DNA of 64,000 nucleotides from Verrucomicrobiota bacterium (GCA_016871615.1 VHCX01000011.1:1-64000), one strand, 5' to 3'; counted from the stretch's first letter, positions 47,289 to 57,131 are shown. The notes: generated by a model from the letters alone, not told the origin. Numbers and translations are program-made.

Positions 47289-48379
47289 GACCCTCTCGGC
47301 TCCATCGATCGGGGGCAGTGTCCCAGGTCCGAAGAGCGACGCCGCGAAAACCGCTCCTCCGGACCACTCTCCTCCGGACCACACGTATTGGGACCGCACT
47401 GATTGGGACCTTGGGGGCGTTCGGTTCTCCGGTGCGCGCCCAGACGCCTCCGGTCCCCGCGCTGCCGCCCCTGCCATCGTCCCGGCCGGCCCCCCCGATG
47501 CCGGCACAGGCCACGCTGCCGCCGGTCCCGGCGGTCAAGACGCCCACCGACCGCTTCCGGGACCTGCTGGCGGCCGGACCGGAGCAGCGCGAGGCCCTGC
47601 TGGCCCGCAAGTCCCCGGCGGCCCGGGCCCTGATCGAGTCCAAGCTGCGCGAGTTCGGGGCGCTGCGTCCCGACGAGCGTGAGATCCGCCTGCGGTTGGC
47701 CCAGTTCCAGGACGCCCTTTCGACCCTGCTTCCGCTGCCGCCCCAGGAGCGCCGGGCGCAATGGGCGTCGGTGTCCGCCGAGGACCTCCCGATGCTCGAG
47801 GAGCGCCTGGCGGCCTGGGACCAGTTGCCCGAGGCCGAGCGACGCGATCTGCTCGAGAGCGAGCGTCGCCTGTCGTGGTTCGTGCGCCAGGGCGAGGTGC
47901 ATCCCGACCGCCAGCGGGTGGAGGCCTACATGGCATCGCTGCCGCCGGCCGCCCAGCGGGCCGCCCGCGAGCAGTTGGAGCGCTGGCTGGCCTTGTCTCC
48001 TGCCGAGCGCGGCCGCAAGGCCGCCGCGTTCTCCCGGTTCTTCGACCTCACCCCGGCCGAGCGGCAGGCGGCCTTGCGCACGCTCTCCGAGACCGAGCGC
48101 CGGCAGATGGAGCGCGCCTTGGCCGACTTCTCGGCCCTGTCGTCCGAGGAGAGGTCCCGCTGCGTGAGCGCCTTCCGGCGCTTCGAGGCGATGGACCCGG
48201 CCGAGCGCGAGCAGTTCCTGCGCAAGGCCGAGCGTTGGAAGGCCATGAGCCCCAACGACCGCGCCGCCTGGCGTCGCCTGGTCGAGCGCTCGCTCATTCC
48301 CCAGAGGCGTCCGCCGTTCCCGGCCGACGATTCCATGCTCGCCTCGCCCGGTTCGCCGCCAATTCCCCCGCCGCGCTGA
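47285..48379 (+). CDS. Exported helical-repeat protein (DUF3106-like)
   Basis: Predicted 364-residue exported protein. A long basic N-terminus contains a duplicated LLRTT and an IGTALIGTLGAFG signal core ending near VRAQ. A proline-rich segment (about 55-85) precedes repeated helices with the pattern LSPAERGRKAAAFSRFFDLT, PAERQAALRTLSETERRQME and MDPAEREQFLRKAERWKAMS, as in DUF3106 proteins. These are rich in Arg, Glu and Leu and often accompany sigma/anti-sigma genes in PVC bacteria. Start overlaps the anti-sigma-like gene by four bases. Function is unknown; binding to a periplasmic partner is a guess. Confidence 0.72.
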   Translation: MRPSRLHRSGAVSQVRRATPRKPLLRTTLLRTTRIGTALIGTLGAFGSPVRAQTPPVPALPPLPSSRPAPPMPAQATLPPVPAVKTPTDRFRDLLAAGPEQREALLARKSPAARALIESKLREFGALRPDEREIRLRLAQFQDALSTLLPLPPQERRAQWASVSAEDLPMLEERLAAWDQLPEAERRDLLESERRLSWFVRQGEVHPDRQRVEAYMASLPPAAQRAAREQLERWLALSPAERGRKAAAFSRFFDLTPAERQAALRTLSETERRQMERALADFSALSSEERSRCVSAFRRFEAMDPAEREQFLRKAERWKAMSPNDRAAWRRLVERSLIPQRRPPFPADDSMLASPGSPPIPPPR

Positions 48380-48581
48380 GCCAACGGGCCCCAGAGGCCC
48401 CAGAGGCCCCAAGGTTTTGGCGTGGGATCACTTCCGGCCGGAGCGTTCCAGGTGACCCGCAGCGGCCATGGCAACGCGGGTCGGGCAGAGGGGCAAGGCC
48501 GCCTCCCCCCGGGTTTTTTCGCAGCCCCACGCACGGCAATTGGATTGCGGTTTCGGCCCCGGTCGAGTCGGGTTACGGCGC

Positions 48582-49472
48582 ATGGAGGACCGTCCCCCCA
48601 TCCCGCCTGAAGCGAAGCCCCCGATCCTGCCCGGCACCGGGGCTCCCCCGGTGTTGTCCTCCGCCCGGCAGGTCTCGCCACCCCAGCCGCAGTCCCCCCG
48701 GCGGGGCGGGTTCTGGGGCCCGCTGGCGGTGCTGGTGGCGGCCGTCGTCAAGTTCGGCTCGAAGCTGGTGGCCCTGCTGCCGTTCCTGAAGTTCCTGCCG
48801 ACCTTCCTCAAGACCGGCGGCACGATGATCCTCAGCGTCGGGGCCTATGCCCTCCTGTGGGGGTGGAAGTTCGCCCTCGGCTTCGTCGTGCTGATCTTCG
48901 TCCATGAACTCGGCCACCTGGTCGCCGCGCGCAGCCAGGGTCTCCGGGTGGGCGCCCCGGTCTTCATCCCGTTCATGGGGGCGTTCATCGCGCTGAAGGA
49001 CGCCCCGCGCAATGCCTGGATCGAGGCCGTCGTGGGCATCGGCGGCCCGATCTTCGGGACCCTCGGCGCTGGTGTTTGCTACCTGGTCCACGTCGCGACG
49101 GGCGATCCGTTCTGGTCGGCGCTGGCCTACTCCGGGTTCCTGCTCAACCTCTTCAACTTGGCCCCGGTCGGCTTCCTCGATGGCGGCCGCATCGTCACCG
49201 CGCTCTCGCCCTGGCTTTGGGTCGCCGGGTATGCGGTGATGATCGCCTACCTCGTGCATGAGGCGGTGACCCGCGGCTGGATCAGCCCGATCCTGCTGAT
49301 GGTGCTGGTGATGGGCCTGCCCCGGTTGTTCTCCCTCTTCCGGGCCCGGGACGACGAGTCCCGCCGGTTCTTCGAGATCGAACCCCGGCAACGGTGGACG
49401 GTGGGCATCGCCTACTTCGGCCTGATCGGCCTGCTGGCCCTGGGCATGAGCCTGAGCCACGTGCGGCCCTGA
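48582..49472 (+). CDS. M50-family (site-2-protease-like) membrane metalloprotease
   Basis: Predicted 296-residue membrane protein. A proline-rich cytoplasmic N-terminus (about 1-40) is followed by several helices. The zinc motif HELGH lies at 108-112 (FVHELGHLVAA) and the second motif NLAPVGFLDGGR near 200 supplies the third ligand (Asp). There is no PDZ domain, so it is not a typical RseP; it resembles the compact SpoIVFB-like and archaeal groups. It is downstream of an anti-sigma-like gene, which would suit regulated intramembrane proteolysis, although about 200 bases separate the genes. The ATG at 48582 is chosen because the sequence before it has no family support. Confidence 0.82.
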   Translation: MEDRPPIPPEAKPPILPGTGAPPVLSSARQVSPPQPQSPRRGGFWGPLAVLVAAVVKFGSKLVALLPFLKFLPTFLKTGGTMILSVGAYALLWGWKFALGFVVLIFVHELGHLVAARSQGLRVGAPVFIPFMGAFIALKDAPRNAWIEAVVGIGGPIFGTLGAGVCYLVHVATGDPFWSALAYSGFLLNLFNLAPVGFLDGGRIVTALSPWLWVAGYAVMIAYLVHEAVTRGWISPILLMVLVMGLPRLFSLFRARDDESRRFFEIEPRQRWTVGIAYFGLIGLLALGMSLSHVRP

Positions 49473-49539
49473 GGCCGGCCCGCCTCGGTCCGGCCTCAGG
49501 TCGGGGCGGCCGGGCGGTCCCGATGCCGCCGGAAGGCCG

Positions 49540-50688
49540 TCACCGGCCTTGGCAACGGGCCAGGATTCCCGGCATCAGCGCCTCCACCCGGTCCACCTCC
49601 TCCACCGTCGAGTCGCGACCAAGCGAGAAGCGGACCAAGGCCCGGGCCCGCGCCTCCGGCACGCCCATGGCCCGGAGCACGTGGCTGGGCTCGACCGAGC
49701 CGGCCGTGCAGGCCGACCCGCTCGAGGCGCAGATCCCTTCGAGGTCGAGGTTGGCCAGCAACGGGATGCTGTCGGTGCCCTCGACCGAGAAGGCCAGGGT
49801 GTTGGGCAGTCGTCCGTCGGGACATCCGTGGCGTTCCACCCCGGGCAGCGAGGCCAGCGACCGGGCCAACCGTTCGGTCCAGTCCCGCAGGCGCCCGGCC
49901 GGGAACACCGGCTCGGGCACCATCCATTCGAAGGCGCTCACCAGCCCGGCGACCGCGGCCAGATTCTCGGTGCCCCCGCGCCGCTCGTTCTCCTGGGCGC
50001 CGCCATGCTGGGTGGGATGCGGGAGCAGGGGGGAGCGGATGAACAGCGCCCCCGCGCCCTTGGGTCCGTGGAACTTGTGGGCGCAGACCGAGACGAGATC
50101 GGCCTCGAACTGGTCGATGTCCCGGAACGGCAGCTTGCCGAAGGCCTGGACCGCGTCGGTGTGGAACGGAACGCCCCGCTCCCGGCAGATCCGGCCGATC
50201 GCGGCGACGGGTTGGACGGTGCCGGTCTCGTTGTTCGCCGTCATCACCGAGACCAGGGCCGTGTCCGGGCGCAGCGCCGTGGCGACCGAGCCCGGGTCGA
50301 CCCGGCCGAACCGGTCCACCGGCAGCAGCGTGAGGGTGAAGCCCTCGTGGGCCTCGAGGTATCTCAGCGCGTGGAGCACGGCGTGGTGCTCGACCGGCGA
50401 GGCGACGAGGTGGCGTCGGCCCCGGTGGCCGCCCAGTCGGGCGGTGCCCAGGATCGCCAGGTTGTTGGCCTCGGTGCCTCCGCCGGTGAAGACCACCTCG
50501 CTCGGACGGCATCGCCAAAGCCCGGCCATGCGGTAGCGGAACCCGTCGAGCGCCGCCCGTGCCCGGCGCCCGATCGCATGGATGCTGGAGGGGTTGCCCC
50601 AGACCTCCCGCAGGAAGGGCTCCATCGCCTCGACGACGCGGGGATCCGGCGGCGTGGTCGCATTGTGATCCCAGTGGATGAGGTTCAC
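49540..50688 (-). CDS. Cysteine desulfurase (NifS/IscS family)
   Basis: Predicted 382-residue PLP enzyme that removes sulfur from cysteine for Fe-S clusters or thiolated tRNA. PLP binds Lys205 in CAHKFHGPKG; other blocks are TGGGTEANNLAI, SPVEHHAVLHAL and NNETGTVQPV. The persulfide Cys327 is in SSGSACTAG, the group I (IscS/NifS) form. The GTG at 50688 gives MNLIHWDHNATTPP, the normal N-terminus. It is a single gene; no iscU or iscR is nearby, so use in tRNA thiolation is equally possible. It is convergent with the M50 gene. Confidence 0.94.
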   Translation of the reverse strand: MNLIHWDHNATTPPDPRVVEAMEPFLREVWGNPSSIHAIGRRARAALDGFRYRMAGLWRCRPSEVVFTGGGTEANNLAILGTARLGGHRGRRHLVASPVEHHAVLHALRYLEAHEGFTLTLLPVDRFGRVDPGSVATALRPDTALVSVMTANNETGTVQPVAAIGRICRERGVPFHTDAVQAFGKLPFRDIDQFEADLVSVCAHKFHGPKGAGALFIRSPLLPHPTQHGGAQENERRGGTENLAAVAGLVSAFEWMVPEPVFPAGRLRDWTERLARSLASLPGVERHGCPDGRLPNTLAFSVEGTDSIPLLANLDLEGICASSGSACTAGSVEPSHVLRAMGVPEARARALVRFSLGRDSTVEEVDRVEALMPGILARCQGR

Positions 50689-50759
50689 GCCGGGAAGGGT
50701 GGGTGGGGGCGGGCCCGGGAAACCGGGCCGGGAAGGCGGCGCCGGGGCCTCCGGCACCC

Positions 50760-51467
50760 TCAGAAGGTGCGGATCTTGATGTTGCGGAACCACACGTCGT
50801 CGCCGTGGTCCTGCAGGCAGAGGTGGCCCGAGGCGTTCCGAGCGAAGCCGGGCATGCCCTTGAACTTCGACTCGCCGATGAGCTTCAGGGTCTCCGCGCC
50901 GCCCCACTGGTACTCCACGACCTTCTTCTTGTTGAGCCAGTGCTCGACCCGGTTGGCCTTCACCACGATGCGGGCCTTGTTCCACTCGCCCACCGGGTTG
51001 AGGGCCTTCTCGGAATTGCAGGCGATCAGGGCGTAGAGGGCGGCCGCGCTGGTCTTGGGGTTCTTGCCATCGCCGTGCTTCGAGTCGTCCAGCACCTGGT
51101 ATTCCGGGCCGGTCTCGTAGGAGGCGTTGTGGTCCTCGGTGACCCGGTACATGACCCCGCTGTTCGCCCCGGGGGCCACCTTCCAGTCGAAGCGCAGCTC
51201 GAAGTCGCCGTACTTCCCGACCGAGACCAGATCGCCGCCGCCCTCGCCGGCCACGTGGCGCAGGGTCCCGTTCTCGACGCGCCAGCCCTTGGCCGGGAAC
51301 GCGGTCGCCTTGTAGCCCCGCCACTGGGAGGTGTCCTTCCCGTCGAAGAGTTGGGTCCAGCCGTCCTTGGCGGGTTTCTTGGGCTTCTTCTCCTCGGCGA
51401 GGGTCGGGGAGACGAGGAGCGCGCTCGCCACGGCGGCGCACAGGAGGGAGCAAAGGCGGGTTTTCAT
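50760..51467 (-). CDS. Exported DUF1080 (LamG-like) protein
   Basis: Predicted 235-residue exported protein with a signal peptide ending near LVSPTLA-EE (about 24). The mature part is a single DUF1080 (3-keto-disaccharide hydrolase-like) jelly roll: GWTQLFDGKDTSQWRGY, GDFELRFDWKVAPGANSGVM, GPEYQVLDDSKHGDGKNPKT, GEWNKARIVVKANRVEHWLN and a C-terminal LQDHGDDVWFRNIKIR. DUF1080 proteins bind or process sugars in the periplasm and are very common in PVC genomes. The gene is divergent from the PSD1 gene across the only long gene-free stretch of the window. Confidence 0.92.
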   Translation of the reverse strand: MKTRLCSLLCAAVASALLVSPTLAEEKKPKKPAKDGWTQLFDGKDTSQWRGYKATAFPAKGWRVENGTLRHVAGEGGGDLVSVGKYGDFELRFDWKVAPGANSGVMYRVTEDHNASYETGPEYQVLDDSKHGDGKNPKTSAAALYALIACNSEKALNPVGEWNKARIVVKANRVEHWLNKKKVVEYQWGGAETLKLIGESKFKGMPGFARNASGHLCLQDHGDDVWFRNIKIRTF

Positions 51468-51836
51468 GGTCGGATGTGCGGATACGGTGCGTCGGCCCGC
51501 GGATGGCGGCAAGCGTGTTGCAGGGAAGGACACCGGCCGGGTCTGGAGCGGGCAACCCTCGTCCCGTCGGGCGCGGTCCGGTGCTGCTGGCCTTCGACCG
51601 CATCGGCCGGCTCCTGCCCGCCGCTGCCCGGGGGAGGTTGCAGGCGGCCGTCCCCCGGGATGGTCGCCGGGGTGGGCACCCTGCTGGTGTTCCGGGGCCT
51701 GGGCCTCGGGATGCCCTGCCTGAGCCCCTCGACGGCGGGCGCCTGTCCGCACTGTGTGCCCTGAGGGGCGTGGCCTGGCAGCGAGGTCCAAATCCGATTG
51801 GACCGGAGCGGTGAAGAGGGGCATCGTGACTAGGTC
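51468..51836. other. 369-base gene-free stretch between divergent genes
   Basis: This lies between the divergent DUF1080 and PSD1 genes, so it should hold both promoters. Open frames exist on both strands but their translations are Pro/Gly/Arg-rich, without recognisable motif or hydrophobic pattern. I see no RNA gene, repeat or clear promoter in it. Confidence 0.5.
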
Positions 51837-54731
51837 GTGAAGGCTCCCGCTGTTTCCCCCCGACGGGTTCCCGCCTGGTCACGTCGGTTCGCCGCCGCGT
51901 GTCTGATGTCGCTCCTGGCGGTCGGGTTCGCCTCGGCGGCCGCGCCGCAGACGCCCGACCGCCGGGATCACTGGACGTGGAAGCCGCCGGTCCGCCCGTC
52001 GCTTCCCGCCGTACGGCAGGCCGACTGGGTCCGCACCCCGATCGACCGGTTCATCCTCGCCCGCCTCGAGGCCGAAGGGCTCAGGCCATCGCCCGAGGCC
52101 GACCGGACCACCCTGCTGCGCCGGCTCCACCTCGACCTCACCGGGCTGCCGCCGTCCCCGGCTGAGGTCGACCGGTTCCTGGCCGACCGCCCGCCCGGCG
52201 CCTGGGACCGCGCCGTGTCGGCCCTTCTGGCCTCTCCCCATCACGGGGAGCGCTGGGGGCGTCATTGGCTCGACGCCGCCCGCTACGCCGACTCCGACGG
52301 CTTCGAGAAGGACAAGCCCCGCTTCGTCTGGGCCTACCGCGACTGGGTGGTCGACGCGTTGAACCGCGACCTGCCCTACGACCGGTTCGTCGTCGAGCAG
52401 GTTGCCGGCGACCTCCTGCCCGGGGCGACCGAGGCACAGCGCGTGGCCACCGGATTCCTGCGCAACGCGATGCTCAACGAGGAGGGGGGCGCCGATCCCG
52501 AGCAGTTCCGCATCGATGGCCTGATCGACCGGATGGACTGCATCGGCAAGGCGGTGTTGGGCATCACCATCCAGTGCGCCCAGTGCCACGACCACAAGTT
52601 CGATCCGGTGTCGCAGGAGGAGTATTACCGGCTCTTCGCCTTCCTGAACAATGATCACGAGTCGTCGATGGTCGCCTACAGCCCCTCCGGGCAGCGGCAA
52701 CGCGACCAGGTGGCCCGGCAGATCCGCGAGGAGGAGGAGCGACTGCGCCCCACCACGCCCGACTGGGCTGAGCGGATGGCCGCTTGGGAGGCCGGTGTCC
52801 GCGACGACCAGCCGGCGTGGGCGGTCGTGCGCTGCGAGCACACCGGCGACAACGGCGAGCGGTTCTACCAGTACGAGGATGGCTCCATCCGCGCGGCCAG
52901 CTATGCGCCGACCCAGTGGGCCGCGCATTTCCGGGGCACCAACGACCTGCCGTCCATCGCCGCCTTCCGCCTCGAGCAACTCACCGACCCCAACCTCCCG
53001 TGCCAGGGTCCCGGGCGCTCCGTCCGCGGCATGGCCGCCCTGAGCGAGTTCCGGGTCACGGCCATCGACCGCGCCGAACCGACCAACCGCGTCGAGGTGA
53101 AGTTCGTCCGGGCCACCGCCGATTTCTCCAACCCGGAGAAGCCCCTCGAGGCGGAGTTCGACGACCGCTCGGGCAAGACGCGGACCTACGGCCCGGTGGC
53201 CCATGCCATCGACGGCAAGATGGACACAGCCTGGGGCATCGATGCGGGTCCCGGCCGCCGGAACCAGGCCCGCAAGGCGGTCTTCGTGGCCGAGAAGCCG
53301 GTGGCCTTCCCCAAGGGCGCCATCCTCGAGTTCGAGTTGCATCAGGAGCACGGCGGCTGGAACTCCGACGACCTGCAGACCCACAACCTTGGGCGGTTCC
53401 GGATCTCGGTCGCCTCCGCGACCAACGCGGTTGCCGACCCGCTGCCGGCGGCAGTCCGTGAGATCGTGACGAAGATCCCGGCCGAGCGGCGGACGCCCGC
53501 GCAGACGGCGGCCGTCTTCTCGTTCTGGCGCACCACCCGGCCGGAGTTCGCCGAGGCCAACGCCCGGATCGAGGCGCTCTGGCGCCGGTGGCCCGAGGGG
53601 TCGCCGGCCCTGGTCTTCGCGGCCCGGCGCGGCGACGGCCCCGGGGATGCGCGCATGCCCACCCGGCTCTTCCGGCGCGGCGACTGGCTCAAGCCCGACC
53701 GGGAGGTGACCCACGGCACCCCGGCCTTCCTCCACCGGCTGCCCCCGGGCGCGGACGACTCCCGGCTCACCCTCGCCCGCTGGCTCACGGATCCCGGGTC
53801 GCCGACCACGGCGCGCGTCGCGGTCAACCGGGTGTGGCAGCACTATTTCGGGACGGGCCTGGTGGAGACGGTCGAGGACCTCGGCACCCAGTCGCCGCCG
53901 GCGTCCCATCGGGAACTGCTCGACTGGCTCGCCGTGGAGTTCATGCAGCCCTCGACCCCCGGCGCGGTCCCGTGGTCGCTCAAGCACCTGCACCGCCTCA
54001 TCGTCTCGTCCTCCGCCTACCGGCAGTCCAGCCGCGTCGGTCCCGGCCTGCTGGAACGCGACCCCGGCAACCGGCTGCTGGCCCGGGGCCCCCGGTTCCG
54101 CGTCGAGGCCGAGATCGTCCGGGACATCGCCTTGTCGGTGTCCGGGTTGCTGAACCCGGCCCTGGGCGGCCGCGCGGTGTACCCGCCTGCGCCGGAGTTC
54201 CTCTTCCAGCCCCCGGCCAGCTATGGCCCCAAGACGTGGATCGAGGAGACGGGGAGCGAACGCTACCGCCGCTCGATCTACGCCTTCCGCTTCCGGAGCA
54301 TCCCCTATCCCGTGCTGCAGGCCTTCGACGCCCCGAACGGCGACTTCTCCTGCGTGCGGCGGCTGCGCTCCAACACGCCGCTCCAGGCGCTGACCTCCCT
54401 CAACGAGCCCCAGTTCGTGGAGGCGGCCCGCGCGCTGGCCCGCAAGGCGGTCCTCGAGGGCGGGAAGACCGACGACGAGCGCCTCACCTACGCGTTCCGC
54501 CGCGTGCTCAGCCGTCCGCCCGCCGCGGCCGAGCTGCGGGTCCTTCGCCGGCTGCTCGGGCAGCAGCGCGCCCGGATCGCCGAGGGGTGGCTCAGCGCCC
54601 CGGACCTGGTGGGCAGTCCCTCCGGCGAGTGGTCGGACCTTCCCGCCGCCGTCACCCCGTCGACCCTGGCGGCGCATGTCGCCGTGGCCCGCGCCCTCCT
54701 GAACCTCGACGAGACCCTCACCAAGGATTGA
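51837..54731 (+). CDS. PSD1-type DUF1549/DUF1553 exported protein
   Basis: Predicted 964-residue exported protein starting at GTG, with a signal peptide ending near ASA-AP (about 35). DUF1549 (PSCyt2) covers about 60-275 with RRLHLDLTGLPPSPAEVDRF, HWLDAARYADSDGF and CAQCHDHKFDPVSQEEYY, a conserved CxxCH that may bind heme. A middle domain of about 350 residues has a discoidin-like feel. DUF1553 (PSD1) begins near 644 with LARWLTDPGSPTTARVAVNR and ends with FVEAARALARKAV. The DUF1501 gene follows after four bases. The pair is a hallmark of Planctomycetes and Verrucomicrobia; it is often found with sulfatases and glycan degradation, but its chemistry is unknown. Confidence 0.93.
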   Translation: MKAPAVSPRRVPAWSRRFAAACLMSLLAVGFASAAAPQTPDRRDHWTWKPPVRPSLPAVRQADWVRTPIDRFILARLEAEGLRPSPEADRTTLLRRLHLDLTGLPPSPAEVDRFLADRPPGAWDRAVSALLASPHHGERWGRHWLDAARYADSDGFEKDKPRFVWAYRDWVVDALNRDLPYDRFVVEQVAGDLLPGATEAQRVATGFLRNAMLNEEGGADPEQFRIDGLIDRMDCIGKAVLGITIQCAQCHDHKFDPVSQEEYYRLFAFLNNDHESSMVAYSPSGQRQRDQVARQIREEEERLRPTTPDWAERMAAWEAGVRDDQPAWAVVRCEHTGDNGERFYQYEDGSIRAASYAPTQWAAHFRGTNDLPSIAAFRLEQLTDPNLPCQGPGRSVRGMAALSEFRVTAIDRAEPTNRVEVKFVRATADFSNPEKPLEAEFDDRSGKTRTYGPVAHAIDGKMDTAWGIDAGPGRRNQARKAVFVAEKPVAFPKGAILEFELHQEHGGWNSDDLQTHNLGRFRISVASATNAVADPLPAAVREIVTKIPAERRTPAQTAAVFSFWRTTRPEFAEANARIEALWRRWPEGSPALVFAARRGDGPGDARMPTRLFRRGDWLKPDREVTHGTPAFLHRLPPGADDSRLTLARWLTDPGSPTTARVAVNRVWQHYFGTGLVETVEDLGTQSPPASHRELLDWLAVEFMQPSTPGAVPWSLKHLHRLIVSSSAYRQSSRVGPGLLERDPGNRLLARGPRFRVEAEIVRDIALSVSGLLNPALGGRAVYPPAPEFLFQPPASYGPKTWIEETGSERYRRSIYAFRFRSIPYPVLQAFDAPNGDFSCVRRLRSNTPLQALTSLNEPQFVEAARALARKAVLEGGKTDDERLTYAFRRVLSRPPAAAELRVLRRLLGQQRARIAEGWLSAPDLVGSPSGEWSDLPAAVTPSTLAAHVAVARALLNLDETLTKD

Positions 54732-54735
54732 CCGC

Positions 54736-56190
54736 ATGAACCGGATCCCCCTCCTCCAGCAGGCCATCGCCGAGCAGCGCTCGCACCTCACCCGCCGGTG
54801 GTTCTTCCGCGACTGTGGCGTCGGCCTGGGATTGGCGGCCCTGCATTCGCTCCTGGCCGACCCGGCGAGGGCGGCCTCCGCGCGGTCCGGTCCGCCGGCG
54901 TCGCGGCCGATGGCGGCGAAGTCGTCCCCCTTCCCGGCCCGGGCCAAGCGGGTCATCTACCTCTTCCAGGCCGGGGCCCCGAGCCACCTGGAGCTCTTCG
55001 ACCACAAGCCCGAGCTGGCCCGGTGGAGCGGCAAGCTGCCCCCGGCCGGGTTGCTCAAGGGATACCGGGCGGCCTTCATCGGCCCGGACGCCAAGCTGCT
55101 CGGACCCAAGTTCCAGTTCGCCCGCCACGGGCAGTCGGGCCAGGAGATCTCCGAACTCATGCCCCACCTGGCCCGGGTGGCCGACAACATCGCCATCGTG
55201 AAGTCGATGCACACCGACGCCTTCAACCATGCGCCGGCCCAGATCTTCATGAACACGGGCTCCCAGCAGTTCGGCCGTCCAAGCCTCGGCGCCTGGACCA
55301 CCTACGGGCTGGGCAGCGAGGGCAGCGACCTGCCCGCCTACGTGGTCTTCTCGACCGGCGGCAAGGGTACCAGCGGCGGTGCCTCCAACTGGGGGGCTGG
55401 CTTCCTGCCCAGCGTGCACAACGGGGTTCTCTTCCGCAGCGGGGGCGACCCGGTGCTCTACCTGTCCAATCCCTCCGGGGTCGACCGCCTGGCCCAGCGC
55501 CAGACCCTCGATGCGGTCCAGGAACTCAACCGCCAGCGGTTGGGCCGGGTGGGCGATCCGGAGATCGCGACCCGCATCGAGTCCTACGAGATGGCCTACC
55601 GGATGCAGGCCAGCGCGCCCGAGCTCATGGACATCCGCCGGGAGCCGCAGCACGTCCTCGACCTGTATGGGGCGACCCCGGGCAAGACCACCTACGCCAC
55701 GGCCTGCCTGCTGGCACGGCGCCTGGTGGAGCGGGGCACCCGGTTCGTGCAGATCTTCCACGAGGCCTGGGACCAGCACGGCAACCTCACCGGCGACCTC
55801 AAGCGCAACTGCGCCGACACCGACCGCGCCAACGCGGCCCTGATCCAGGACCTCAAGGCCCGCGGCCTGCTGGACGACACCCTGGTCATCTGGGGAGGCG
55901 AGTTCGGGCGGACGCCCATGGTGCAGGGCGGCAACGACGGCCGCGACCACCACCCCAACTGCTTCTCCATGTGGATGGCCGGCGGCGGCATCCGCCCGGG
56001 CATCACCCTGGGCCAATCCGACGACTTCGGCTTCAACGCCACCGTGGACAAGGTCCACGTCCATGACCTGCACGCCACGATCCTCCACCTGCTGGGTTTC
56101 GACCACGAGAAGCTCACCCACCGCTTCCAGGGCCGCGATTTCCGCCTGACCGACGTGTTCGGCGAGGTGGTCCACAAGCTCTTGGCCTGA
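54736..56190 (+). CDS. DUF1501 exported protein
   Basis: Predicted 484-residue protein with a Tat-type start (HLTRRWFFRDCGVGLGLAAL). The DUF1501 domain, related to alkaline phosphatase/sulfatase folds, covers the rest: AKRVIYLFQAGAPSHLELFD, SMHTDAFNHAPAQIFMNTGS, GRPSLGAWTTYGLGSE, VIWGGEFGRTPMVQGGNDGR and DHHPNCFSMWMAGGGI. The ATG at 54736 is four bases after the PSD1 stop, so the two are one transcript and probably act in one periplasmic complex. The substrate is unknown. Confidence 0.94.
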   Translation: MNRIPLLQQAIAEQRSHLTRRWFFRDCGVGLGLAALHSLLADPARAASARSGPPASRPMAAKSSPFPARAKRVIYLFQAGAPSHLELFDHKPELARWSGKLPPAGLLKGYRAAFIGPDAKLLGPKFQFARHGQSGQEISELMPHLARVADNIAIVKSMHTDAFNHAPAQIFMNTGSQQFGRPSLGAWTTYGLGSEGSDLPAYVVFSTGGKGTSGGASNWGAGFLPSVHNGVLFRSGGDPVLYLSNPSGVDRLAQRQTLDAVQELNRQRLGRVGDPEIATRIESYEMAYRMQASAPELMDIRREPQHVLDLYGATPGKTTYATACLLARRLVERGTRFVQIFHEAWDQHGNLTGDLKRNCADTDRANAALIQDLKARGLLDDTLVIWGGEFGRTPMVQGGNDGRDHHPNCFSMWMAGGGIRPGITLGQSDDFGFNATVDKVHVHDLHATILHLLGFDHEKLTHRFQGRDFRLTDVFGEVVHKLLA

Positions 56191-56336
56191 ACGCCCCGGG
56201 TTGGGGTTTCGGGTTCCAGTGCCGGACGGTGGTGCCGGCAGGGCGGCAGGCCCCGTCGTCAAAATGTCGCTGGTGCGGGCGCCGGGGATGGGATAGAACC
56301 CCCGAATCCCGGAAAGGACGTTCCGCCCCACGTGCC

Positions 56337-57131
56337 ATGAAGCCCCTTCCCCGCCAGAGCGCCTTCACGCTCATCGAACTGCTGGTGGTCATCGCCATCA
56401 TCGCCATCCTGGCCGGCATGCTCCTGCCGGCGCTGGCCAAGGCCAAGGTCAAGGCCAACGCCACCCGGTGCGTCAGCAACCAGAAGCAGCAGTACCTCGG
56501 CTATGCCATGTACTCGGCCGACAACCAGGACCTCATGCCGGCGCATGGCGACTGGGGCACGGTGGGTGGCGAGATCTGGTCCTCCACGCCCGGGGTGCCG
56601 CTGCGCTCGGCCCAGGGCAGGGCCAAGGTGAACATCGTGCACGACACCCGGGCCTGGGAGACCAACCGCCCGCTCAACGCCTACGTCCCCGCGCCCGAGG
56701 CCTTCCGTTGCCCGTCGGACAAAGGCGACAGCTACTGGGCCGCCGAGTCGAAGAAGGGGTGCTACATGGCCTGGGGCAACAGCTACCTCGTGATGTGGGC
56801 CGTCGACTGGTTCGGGGTGAAGCACATCACCGGCAACCTGGCGTCGCCCACGGTTGCGGGCGATTCCAAGCCCATCAAGAACTCCGAGATCGCCCTCGCT
56901 CCGGCCACCAAGATCCTCCAGGGCGACTGGCCGTGGCATGGCAGCCGCGATTCCGGCGACGGTCAGGTCAGCGGAGCCACCCGGGATCGGAGTCTCTGGC
57001 ACAACAACCGCGGCCAGCGGGGCTGGAACATGGCGTATGGTGACGGCCACGTGGCTCTCTTCCGATTCCCGAGGGACTACGACCCGTCGGACATGAACCA
57101 GAAGGTGGACGTCAACGGACCCTGGTGGTGA
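56337..57131 (+). CDS. Type II pseudopilin-like protein (DGH type)
   Basis: Predicted 264-residue protein with a very short leader MKPLPRQSA and then [20 protein letters not shown]. The residue before the cleavage site is Ala. The body includes TRCVSNQKQQYLGYAMYSAD and FRCPSDKGDSYWA and ends with MAYGDGHVALFRFPR. It follows the DUF1501 gene by 146 bases and precedes fba; no shared function is evident. As for the other three copies, no GspE/GspF-type genes are near. Confidence 0.86.
   Translation: MKPLPRQSAFTLIELLVVIAIIAILAGMLLPALAKAKVKANATRCVSNQKQQYLGYAMYSADNQDLMPAHGDWGTVGGEIWSSTPGVPLRSAQGRAKVNIVHDTRAWETNRPLNAYVPAPEAFRCPSDKGDSYWAAESKKGCYMAWGNSYLVMWAVDWFGVKHITGNLASPTVAGDSKPIKNSEIALAPATKILQGDWPWHGSRDSGDGQVSGATRDRSLWHNNRGQRGWNMAYGDGHVALFRFPRDYDPSDMNQKVDVNGPWW

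Noticed and set aside
51468-51836. Open frames in the gap between the DUF1080 and PSD1 genes as small genes
   Set aside because: Translations on both strands are Pro/Gly/Arg-rich without hydrophobic pattern, start context or recognisable motif.
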